From Alphaproteobacteria bacterium (lineage in GTDB: Bacteria > Pseudomonadota > Alphaproteobacteria > Caulobacterales > Parvularculaceae): a DNA stretch of 64,000 nt. The stretch's first letter is position 1. Each line of letters begins with the position of its first letter. The position numbers and the translations under genes were made by a program. Below the pieces are notes generated by a model. That model saw nothing but the letters and a program-made list of their open reading frames with translations. It made no database searches and was not told where the DNA came from. Positions 20,067-27,236 of this stretch are shown here, piece by piece. The DNA lies in assembly GCA_016125425.1 (NCBI GenBank), contig WGLT01000003.1, positions 62,001 to 126,000 on the forward strand, in the 5' to 3' direction.

Positions 20067-21425
20067 CTATCCCTTCTTCTCGTCATTCCCCCAAAGACGC
20101 TTCCACCAGGATTTCTTCTCCGGCGTCTCGAAGGACTGGCCGCCTTCTTTCATCCTGTCGCGGATTTCGTCGATGTCCCGGCCGGTGAGATTGGCGAGCG
20201 TCTGCGCCTCTTGTTCGTATCGGCCGGGAAGAGAAGCGCGGTATTCATCCGCCGCCGCGCAGCGCGCCTCGCCCTTATAGGGATGACGGAGCACATAGCG
20301 TCCCTGAAAATTCGTCCTGTCGCCCGTTTCCTTGAACAGAAGGTCTTCGGGGAAATGCTCCGCGTCATAGCTGACATGCAGGCGCGTCACAAAGACATCG
20401 CCGCCCTGTCCGCCGCGATAGGCGCCCGCGCCGCCGTCGAGCCAGTAGGCGCCGAGCGCCTTCAATTCGTCATTCGACAAGGGGTCGGCCGCGCAGGGAT
20501 CGCACCAGCCCATGTCCCAGGCGTATTCGAGAAAGACGCCGCGCTCATTCTCGCGCCGCACGGCCTGCCTGAACATGTCTTTGTAGAAATCGCCGAACGC
20601 CTCTTTCACGTAAAGCGGCACGTCCATGCCGGTCGGCAGCTTGATCGTGCGGTAATTCGTCGTTTCGATGCGCCCCTTGCGGGAAAGGCCGAATATGAAA
20701 AGCTCCTGCTTGCCGTCCGCATTGACGGTTCCAAGCCGGATCGGCAGCAGAAATTTTCGCGAGTCGAAGGCGATTTGAAGCGGGCGGAGATATTTGAGGC
20801 CGGTCTTGGCCTGTTCCTCGAGATTGACCTTGGCGACGAAAAATTTCGTGTTCTGCTTGATATAGCTTTCAAGCGTTCCTTCCGCGCCCGACGGCAATTT
20901 GTAGCCGTTCTGTTCGAGCCATGTCGCAAGACCGTCCGATTGCGTGGCTGAGAGAATGACGATGTCATATTCGCCGACGGTGTATTGCGCCTCGATTTTA
21001 ACGCCAAGGGCGTCGGCTTCCTTTTTCGCGGCTGTTACGACGACCGGCGACGGCGCCGCGGCGGCCATTCTGTCCTCATATGCGACGCGGCAGGGATCGG
21101 GATCGTAATATTCGACAAGCCGCGGCGCGGTGTAGGCGTCGAGATGATCGAGCAGGGCGCTGTCGGCGACATGCACCTGATCTTTCTCGAGGACGACCGG
21201 CGTCGGCACGACAATCGCGAATTCCTTGAGATCGCCCTGATAGTCGTTCGACATCGTCATCACGGTATGGTCGCCGTCGCGCATGATCGCGACCTTCGAA
21301 GCCTTGTTGAAAAGTTTGGTGTCCGCCTTGGCGACATAGAAACCGCAAAAGGCGGCGGCGCCGCCGGCGACGGAAATCACAGCCGTCGCGGCGGCGGCGG
21401 CGAGCAGCGTTTTTCGGAACTTCAT
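20067..21425 (-). CDS. DUF2330 secreted protein
   Basis: The 452-residue protein has a Sec signal peptide (KFRKTLLAAAAATAVISVAGGAAAF) and begins its mature part with CGFYVAKAD, the usual start of DUF2330. The family core follows: KVAIMRDGDHTVMTMSNDYQ, FAIVVPTPVVLEKDQVHV and LRPLQIAFDSRKFLLPIRLG. A C-terminal stretch with paired cysteines (WCDPCAADP) precedes a basic tail. The function is unknown. The next upstream gene on the same strand, 17 bp away, encodes an RnfD-like membrane protein, a pairing that suggests a shared redox or membrane role. I chose ATG 21425 at the signal peptide. Confidence 0.88.
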   Translation of the reverse strand: MKFRKTLLAAAAATAVISVAGGAAAFCGFYVAKADTKLFNKASKVAIMRDGDHTVMTMSNDYQGDLKEFAIVVPTPVVLEKDQVHVADSALLDHLDAYTAPRLVEYYDPDPCRVAYEDRMAAAAPSPVVVTAAKKEADALGVKIEAQYTVGEYDIVILSATQSDGLATWLEQNGYKLPSGAEGTLESYIKQNTKFFVAKVNLEEQAKTGLKYLRPLQIAFDSRKFLLPIRLGTVNADGKQELFIFGLSRKGRIETTNYRTIKLPTGMDVPLYVKEAFGDFYKDMFRQAVRRENERGVFLEYAWDMGWCDPCAADPLSNDELKALGAYWLDGGAGAYRGGQGGDVFVTRLHVSYDAEHFPEDLLFKETGDRTNFQGRYVLRHPYKGEARCAAADEYRASLPGRYEQEAQTLANLTGRDIDEIRDRMKEGGQSFETPEKKSWWKRLWGNDEKKG

Positions 21426-21442
21426 ATCTTTCTCCGGCATCG

Positions 21443-22357
21443 CTATTCGGCGGGAATGAAGGCGGAGCGGGGCGTTTTCGTCCGGCTGATCGGCGGCAAT
21501 TCAAGGCGCGGCGGTTCATCGTCCCACCGATAGGCGGGCGTTCGGTCGAAAAGCTCGATCAGCGGGCGCAGGAGACACATCACGGCGAGCGCGTAGAACG
21601 GGCCGTCGGAAATGTGGAGGCAGTAGACGAGCGCATAGGCGATGAGCGCGGTCGCGGCGGAAAACGCCATGCGGAAGGCCGGGCCGTCCGGCGTCGTTTT
21701 CGGGTCGGACAGCATGAAGAAAGCGAAAAGGACGAGCGCGCCGTTTTGAAGATGCAGCAGCGGGATCGCCGGCGGATCGCCAAGGTAAAGCGCGCGGCCG
21801 AAGACGAGCAGCGCGTAAGTCCCGAGAAAGACGAGCGGGACGTCGAGGCGCGCGGCGCGCATTGTGACGACGGCGCCGGCGCCGGCGATGAAAATCGCGA
21901 ACCACAGCGCCGTTCCCCATTGGCCCGGCGTCGTCCAGGCCGAATGCGTGAGCAGGATCAATGCGACGATGCCGATATTGGCGGGGTTGAAAATATGCTT
22001 GCCGCCCAAGCGCAGCGCGAATTTCGAGCCGATGGCGATCGACGCCGCGATGATCAGCGGAAGGAGGCCGTCGGCCCGCAAGAGAAGCGACAGCGACAGC
22101 GCGGTGACGGCAGGGCTTTTCCAGTCGAAACGGACGGCGTTGAGCGCCGAGCCGAGAAACTGCGCGGCGAGCGCGGTCGCGACAAGCGCCGCGATTTGCG
22201 CGGGCGTGATTTCAAATTCGCGGGTGAATAGGCCCAGAGCCAGAATCGCGCTCTGCGCGCCCATTTGCAGATAGCGCGGGTCGCGCCGCTTGAGCGATGA
22301 AAGGCTGATCACGCGAACTCTCCCGCGCGGCCGGCGCTTCAGCCAAGGCTCCGGCAT
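21443..22357 (-). CDS. RnfD/NqrB-like membrane protein (orphan)
   Basis: The roughly 304-residue protein has a cytoplasmic N-terminus (SLKRRDPRYLQMGAQSAIL) and about nine hydrophobic helices. The KRRDPR entry, FNPANIGIVALI, and the late FFMLSDPKTTPDGPAFRMAFS segment match the RnfD/NqrB family. In true RnfD a Thr near the SGAT motif carries covalent FMN; here the nearest stretch is FSAATAL, so flavinylation is uncertain. No other Rnf/Nqr subunit or ApbE is in the window. It lies 17 bp upstream of the DUF2330 gene. I take ATG 22357 (MPEPWLKRRPRG); the much longer open frame upstream is antisense shadow of the MFS gene. Confidence 0.78.
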   Translation of the reverse strand: MPEPWLKRRPRGRVRVISLSSLKRRDPRYLQMGAQSAILALGLFTREFEITPAQIAALVATALAAQFLGSALNAVRFDWKSPAVTALSLSLLLRADGLLPLIIAASIAIGSKFALRLGGKHIFNPANIGIVALILLTHSAWTTPGQWGTALWFAIFIAGAGAVVTMRAARLDVPLVFLGTYALLVFGRALYLGDPPAIPLLHLQNGALVLFAFFMLSDPKTTPDGPAFRMAFSAATALIAYALVYCLHISDGPFYALAVMCLLRPLIELFDRTPAYRWDDEPPRLELPPISRTKTPRSAFIPAE

Positions 22358-22434
22358 TCGCCCCGCCGAGAAGAGAACGCCCGATCGCGGCGGAATTTCG
22401 GCGCCCTCTTGGCCATTGCAGGACGGCGCTCGGA

Positions 22435-23769
22435 CTAGCCGTTTCCTCCGGCTTGCTTTTGGGTTTCTGCAAACTGCGGTTCGAGCCGCCCCGGCGCGGA
22501 CGTTGCGGGAAGGGCGGCTTGCGCGGCCGCGCCCTCGAAGGAATCGGCCCTGGAGAGAACCGGAAAAAACCGCCAGTAAGCGCCCGCCGTCGCAACCGCC
22601 ATAACGCCGCCGAGAATGACAGCGCCGACAGGCCCGAGAAAGCGCGCGGCAAGGCCGGACTCGAATTCGCCGAGTTCGTTCGACGCCGAGATAAAGATGA
22701 AGGCGACTGACGAAACGCGCCCGCGCATGCCGTCTGGCGTCGCGATGGTGACGAGCGACTGGCGCACATAGACGGAAATCATGTCGGCGGCGCCGGAAAT
22801 CGCGAGCGCAAGAAGCGACAGCCAGAAAATGGCCGACCAGGCGAAGACGAGCATCGCAACGCCGTAAGTCGCAACGGCGATCAAGAGCGTCGGTCCGACG
22901 CGTCGCGACAGCGGGCGCGCAGCGAGCAGGAACGCGACGACCGCCGCGCCGATCGCCGGCGCCGCGCGCAACAGGCCGAGCCCGTCCGCGCCGGTATGTA
23001 GAATGTCGCGCGCGAAAACCGGCAACAGGGCTGTCGCGCCGCCGAACAGAACGACGATGAGATCGAGCGAGATGGCGCCGAAGACGATGCGGTTGTCGCG
23101 CACATAGCGCAGACCTTCGATCACCATGGCGATCCCTCTCGCATTTCTGACGGGCGCCTGTTTCGGCGTTTGCGCGGTCGCGATGGCGATGATCGATATG
23201 ACGATCATGATTACGGCTGCGCCGTAGACGACGAAAGGTCCCCGGATATAAAGAACGCCGCCAAGCGCCGGCCCCACTATGGCGGCCGCGTTGAAACCGA
23301 GAGAGTTCCACGCGATCGCCTGCGGAAGCTCCGTTTTGGGCACCAGAGTCGGATAAAGCGAGTTGCTCGCCGCCGGCGTGAAGGCGTTAACCGCGCCGAA
23401 AATCGTCGCGACGACGAAAATCGACGGAATGGCGACGGCCGAAGACAGCGTCGAGGCGCCGATAAGCGCCAGCGTTGCGAGCGCCCTGACGGCGTTGCTC
23501 ACGATAAGGATCATTTTGCGATCGAGCCTGTCGGCGGCCTGCCCGCCGACAAGAGACAGAAAGAGCACAGGCAGAAACTGCGCGAGCCCGACAAATCCCA
23601 GAAGCAGCGAGGACTCTTCGATTGAGCGCGTGGCGCGCGCCAGATCGTAGATCTGCCAGCCGATTGCGACCGCCGTCATCTGCCGCGACGAGGAGATGAG
23701 CTGCCGCATGACCCAGTAATGCAGATAGGAGCGATGCCGAAAGACGGCTGTTGAAGGCAGGGAGATCAT
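22435..23769 (-). CDS. MFS transporter, EntS-like
   Basis: The 444-residue protein shows about 12 transmembrane helices in two bundles. It has the MFS motif A region LVGGQAADRLDRKMILIVSN and the family-typical ISLPSTAVFRHRSYLHYWVMRQL start, which is like EntS/DHA3 exporters. The substrate is unknown. It starts at ATG 23769. The gene upstream (efp) is 578 bp away, so this transporter probably has its own promoter in the gap at 23,770-24,347. The RnfD-like gene follows 77 bp downstream on the same strand. Confidence 0.87.
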   Translation of the reverse strand: MISLPSTAVFRHRSYLHYWVMRQLISSSRQMTAVAIGWQIYDLARATRSIEESSLLLGFVGLAQFLPVLFLSLVGGQAADRLDRKMILIVSNAVRALATLALIGASTLSSAVAIPSIFVVATIFGAVNAFTPAASNSLYPTLVPKTELPQAIAWNSLGFNAAAIVGPALGGVLYIRGPFVVYGAAVIMIVISIIAIATAQTPKQAPVRNARGIAMVIEGLRYVRDNRIVFGAISLDLIVVLFGGATALLPVFARDILHTGADGLGLLRAAPAIGAAVVAFLLAARPLSRRVGPTLLIAVATYGVAMLVFAWSAIFWLSLLALAISGAADMISVYVRQSLVTIATPDGMRGRVSSVAFIFISASNELGEFESGLAARFLGPVGAVILGGVMAVATAGAYWRFFPVLSRADSFEGAAAQAALPATSAPGRLEPQFAETQKQAGGNG

Positions 23770-24347
23770 GGCGGCCGGACGGATGCGAGGGGCCGCTCCG
23801 TTTAACGCAGGCCGGGCTGTCGCGAAAGGCGCGCCGCGACCGCGCAAGGGCGGGCGTCAAGAAATCCCCCTGTCAGGGTCGAAAGAACCGACAAGGCGGG
23901 TTGCGCCGTCGCGCCGGACGGGCCGCGCCTTCGGCGGCGCCGGCCGAGCCGTCATCCGGGCCGGAGCGCGGCTTGAAAATGCGCGGGGCGCGCGGACGGG
24001 CGCTGCTTGCGCGCAATGCGGAACGGGGACAGGCCCCCGCTTTCCTTCTCCCGCCAATTGCATGCGCGGGCGCGAATACATCTTGCGCGCCCTTCCATCG
24101 ACGGCGCGGGCGCCCATCTCTTTCGGTCCGAATTGGAGAGGCGTCCGTGAACGGAGGAGTAAGGCGTTTTGATTTCAGACGCGCGCAGGATGTGCGGTCC
24201 GCGCGCGGGTCAATCGTCGGATGTGAAATTGCGCAATACTCCGGAATGCGAATTGCGCAAAATCGGCCGCAATCGAAGGAAAAATGCGGGGCGTTCAGAT
24301 TCGGGCTTTTCGGGATTGCGCAATTCGCCCGTTACGGCGCCTCGGCG
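23770..24347. other. Gene-free gap with three TTGCGCAA palindromes
   Basis: This 578-bp stretch lies between efp (3' end) and the MFS gene (5' end), both on the minus strand. I find no protein-like reading frame; those present are short and shadow-like. The right part holds three perfect 8-bp palindromes TTGCGCAA at 24229-24236, 24253-24260 and 24316-24323. The first and third extend to the 10-mer ATTGCGCAAT, and site starts are 24 and 63 bp apart. They may be operators for the MFS gene, though they lie 460-560 bp from its start. No clear terminator is seen after efp. Confidence 0.5.
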
Positions 24348-24914
24348 TCAGTCTTTCGCGCGCTCGACATATTCGCGTTCGGCGATCTTGACGACAACGC
24401 GTTCGCCTTCGCTCATATAGGGCGGCACCATGATGCGCACGCCGTTCTCGAGAATCGCCGGCTTGTAGGAGCCCGACGCCGTCTGGCCTTTGACCGTCGG
24501 CTCCGTCTCCTTGATCGCCATGACGACGGTTTCCGGCAGCGTCACGCCGATCGGCCGGCCCTCATGACTTTCGATCTCGACCGTCATGTTCGGTTCGAGA
24601 AAATCGATCTGCTCGCCGATCATCTCTTTCCGGATCGGGATCTGTTCGAAGGTCTCGGCGTCCATGAAGATCAGCGCGTCGCCTTCGTCGTAGAGATACT
24701 GGTAGTTCTTCTGCTCGAGGCGGACGCGTTCGACCATTTCGGTCGCCGAGAAGCGCTCGTTATATTTGGTCCCGGAAGCGATGTCCTGCATCTCGACCTG
24801 GTTGAAGGCGCGCAGGTTTCCGGGCGTCCGGTGCTCGATCTTCGTCACGACGACGAGCTTGTCCTTGTAATTGAGGACCATGCCGGGGCGGATGGCGTTG
24901 CCAGCGATTTTCAT
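24348..24914 (-). CDS. efp: Elongation factor P
   Basis: The 188-residue protein has the three-domain EF-P layout, with a KOW-like N-terminal domain (IAGNAIRPGMVLNYKDKLVVV), two OB domains, and family signatures VTLPETVVMAIKETEP and RIMVPPYMSEGERVVV. It rescues ribosomes stalled at polyproline. The loop tip that usually bears a modified Lys or Arg reads RTPGNLRAF, so Asn33 sits where E. coli has Lys34. No epmA, epmB or earP is nearby, so a different or absent modification is implied. It starts at ATG 24914. Confidence 0.95.
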   Translation of the reverse strand: MKIAGNAIRPGMVLNYKDKLVVVTKIEHRTPGNLRAFNQVEMQDIASGTKYNERFSATEMVERVRLEQKNYQYLYDEGDALIFMDAETFEQIPIRKEMIGEQIDFLEPNMTVEIESHEGRPIGVTLPETVVMAIKETEPTVKGQTASGSYKPAILENGVRIMVPPYMSEGERVVVKIAEREYVERAKD

Positions 24915-25015
24915 GGGCGGACTCTGAAGGTTTCGAGGAATTCGGGCGGGTCTATAGCGAAGCTGCGCGCGCTTGGCGAGGGGCGGGGGGCGGGTTCGGC
25001 GTCCGGCGGCGGCTT

Positions 25016-25270
25016 TCAATCGCTCAAAGAGGATTTGATGGCCGCAAGCTCCGCCTTCGCATCGGGGTAGTCTTCATATGCGCGTCCCGTTCGTCGATAC
25101 CAATAGCGGCTGTTCGTTTCGTCGCCTTCGATCTTGTGAAGGACAGCGTGAATCCAGCAGGCGGCCTCGCCGGATTCGTCCTGTTGTACGATTTTGTGCG
25201 CGCCGTCCCATTCGCCCGCAAGGGCGAGATCGACCGCGCGCATCAGGTCGATTCGGCCCGGCGCGCCCAT
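25016..25270 (-). CDS. Small conserved protein downstream of carA
   Basis: This 84-residue soluble protein has the pattern ALAGEWDGAHKIVQ, WIHAVLHKIEGDETNSRYWYRRTGR and a terminal acidic helix. This is a small conserved alphaproteobacterial family, with the DxxNSRYWYRR block as its hallmark; the function is not known. Its ATG shares a base with the carA stop (TGATG), so it is translated right after CarA. There is a 101-bp gap before efp on the same strand. I have high confidence in the coding call and none in function. Confidence 0.85.
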   Translation of the reverse strand: MGAPGRIDLMRAVDLALAGEWDGAHKIVQQDESGEAACWIHAVLHKIEGDETNSRYWYRRTGRAYEDYPDAKAELAAIKSSLSD

Positions 25271-26442
25271 CAGGCGGCGGGCTCCAGACTGTCGACGAAT
25301 TTTTTGAAGAGACCGAAGCTGTCCTGCGGGCCGGGGGAGGCTTCCGGGTGATGCTGGACCGAAAACGCCGGCGCGTCTTTGAAGCGAATGCCGCTATTCG
25401 TGCCGTCGAAAAGCGAAACGAATGTCGGCTCGATATTCGCGGGCAGGGAGTTTTGGTCGACCGTAAAGCCGTGATTCATCGAAACGATCTCGACCTTGCC
25501 GCTTTCAAGGTCTTTGACCGGATGATTCGCGCCATGATGGCCTTGCGCCATCTTGCGCGTTTTCGCGCCCGCGGCGAGGGCGAGCATTTGATGTCCGAGG
25601 CAGACGCCGAATGTCGGAATTTTTTGTTCGATCAGTTTACGGATCACCGGGATGGCGTATTCGCCCGTCGCCGCCGGGTCGCCCGGTCCGTTGGAGAGAA
25701 CGACGCCATCCGGCTTTTTCGCGATGATGTCCTCGAAGCTCGCCGTGGCGGGCATGACAGTGACGCGCGCGCCGTTCTCGGCGAGCAGGCGAAGGATGTT
25801 GCGCTTCACCCCATAGTCGATGACGACGACATGCGGGCCTTTCCCCGTGGCGCGGCCATAGCCCTTGCCCCAGCGCCACATGGTTTCCTCGCTCGCATAG
25901 GATTGCAGCGTGGTCACCTCGCGGGCGAGATCGCGCCCTTCAAGGCCAGCCCAGTCCGCCGCGCGCTTGCGGAGCGCTTCGATATCGAACTCCCCGGCGG
26001 GGTTATGCGCGATGACGGCGTGCGGCATGCCTTTTTCCCGAATGCGCGCGGTCAGCATGCGCGTGTCGACGCCGCAAAGGCCGACAATGCCGCGCCGCTT
26101 CATCCAGGTCGAAAGGTCGAGCTGCGCGCGATAGTTGGAGGGACTCGTGACGGGCGCGCGGAACACGGCGCCGCGCGCGGCGGTCGCCGCGGCCGGGGAG
26201 GCGTTTTCGATGTCCTCGGCGTTAACGCCGACATTGCCGATATGCGGAAAGGTGAAGGTGATGATCTGGCCGGCGTAAGAAGGGTCGGTCAGGATCTCCT
26301 CATAGCCGGTCATCGCCGTATTGAAGCAGACCTCTCCGACCGCTTCGCCCGGCGCGCCGAGGCCGAATCCCGTTAAAACAAGGCCGTCCGCGAGCGCGAG
26401 GACGGCCGTCGGCGGTTGAGCGGGAGCTTGACTTAATCTCAT
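25270..26442 (-). CDS. carA: Carbamoyl-phosphate synthase small subunit
   Basis: The 390-residue protein has the CarA N-terminal domain (GEVCFNTAMTGYEEILTDPSYAGQIITFTFPHIGN) followed by a class I glutamine amidotransferase with the nucleophile Cys in FGVCLGHQML and the His-Glu pair in QHHPEASPGP. It hydrolyses glutamine and channels ammonia to CarB. I choose ATG 26442 (MRLSQAPAQ) near the point where similarity begins; a longer frame exists upstream. It is divergent from yqeY, with a 222-bp shared upstream region. Confidence 0.96.
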   Translation of the reverse strand: MRLSQAPAQPPTAVLALADGLVLTGFGLGAPGEAVGEVCFNTAMTGYEEILTDPSYAGQIITFTFPHIGNVGVNAEDIENASPAAATAARGAVFRAPVTSPSNYRAQLDLSTWMKRRGIVGLCGVDTRMLTARIREKGMPHAVIAHNPAGEFDIEALRKRAADWAGLEGRDLAREVTTLQSYASEETMWRWGKGYGRATGKGPHVVVIDYGVKRNILRLLAENGARVTVMPATASFEDIIAKKPDGVVLSNGPGDPAATGEYAIPVIRKLIEQKIPTFGVCLGHQMLALAAGAKTRKMAQGHHGANHPVKDLESGKVEIVSMNHGFTVDQNSLPANIEPTFVSLFDGTNSGIRFKDAPAFSVQHHPEASPGPQDSFGLFKKFVDSLEPAA

Positions 26443-26664
26443 CTCTGCATATCTCTTTCGCGCTCGCAAAAACCAGGAGCAAGAGGGCTGGCGCCGGCAG
26501 GGGTTTGAAGCGGCGCGCAAATTGCCGGGAAGCTAGGCTAAGGGCGGCGCCCGGTCAACAACGGAAACGATAGAAGTTTTCGAGCAGAATCAAGGTATTA
26601 GCTAGAGTTTGGACGGATTGGCGCCGCTATCGGGCGCGCCTTCTGTCCCATTCGGAGAATCGCC

Positions 26665-27123
26665 ATGCTGCGAGAGCAAATCGACAGCGCCCTGAAAGGC
26701 GCCATGAAGGCCCGGGACGACAAGCTGAGGATTTCGACCCTGCGGCTCATCAACGCCGCCATCAAGGACCGGGATATCGCCGCCCGGGCGGAAGACCGGT
26801 GCAACGGCGTTTCGGATGAGGAGATTCTCGCCATTCTCGGCAAGATGGTGAAACAGCGCGAGGATTCCTCCGCCGCTTATGAAGCCGGCTGTCGCCCGGA
26901 TCTCGCCGAGCAGGAGCGGGCCGAGATCGCGATCATCCGGGAGTTCATGCCCCGCCAGCTTTCCGACGAGGAAATCGAGAGCGCCGTATCCGAAGTCATC
27001 CACGAACTCGGCGCATCGGGTCTCAAGGACATGGGCCGGAGCATGGCGGCGCTCAAGGAGCGCTATGCCGGCGCGATGGATTTCGGCCGCGCCGGCGCCC
27101 TGATGAAAAAGGCCCTCGCCTGA
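26665..27123 (+). CDS. yqeY: GatB/YqeY domain protein
   Basis: The 152-residue protein is a stand-alone YqeY domain: a helical N-terminal half (LREQIDSALKGAMKARDDKLRISTLRLINAAI) and a C-terminal half with FMPRQLSDEEIESAV and ASGLKDMGRSMAALKERYAG. The domain resembles the tail of GatB, which presents tRNA to the amidotransferase; the free protein may act in tRNA-dependent amidation or RNA binding, but this is not settled. It precedes dnaG and rpoD, which is the usual alphaproteobacterial order. A nested stem structure follows directly after its stop (27124-27197). Confidence 0.93.
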   Translation: MLREQIDSALKGAMKARDDKLRISTLRLINAAIKDRDIAARAEDRCNGVSDEEILAILGKMVKQREDSSAAYEAGCRPDLAEQERAEIAIIREFMPRQLSDEEIESAVSEVIHELGASGLKDMGRSMAALKERYAGAMDFGRAGALMKKALA

Positions 27124-27197
27124 AGGCCGAGCGCGGTTGGCCGGAATCGCCTCAGGCTGTGGGGAAATTCGCCGTGCGCTCCGGCCCCGCTCGGCCT
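27124..27197 (+). other. Nested two-stem inverted repeat between yqeY and dnaG
   Basis: An outer perfect 10-bp stem pairs AGGCCGAGCG (27124-27133) with CGCTCGGCCT (27188-27197). Inside it a perfect 7-bp stem pairs GGCCGGA (27139-27145) with TCCGGCC (27180-27186), enclosing 34 nt. The structure starts on the base after the yqeY stop and ends 39 bp before the dnaG start. No U-tract follows, so it is not a standard terminator; a structured leader or processing site in the yqeY-dnaG mRNA is possible. Confidence 0.6.
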
Positions 27198-27236
27198 AAT
27201 CCTGCACGCTCGACGGTGATTTCCGGAATTTGATCC

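Noticed and set aside
21443-23311. A 622-residue minus frame running through the RnfD-like gene
   Set aside because: Only the part after 22357 is protein-like; the upstream part is Arg-rich and overlaps the MFS gene in another frame.
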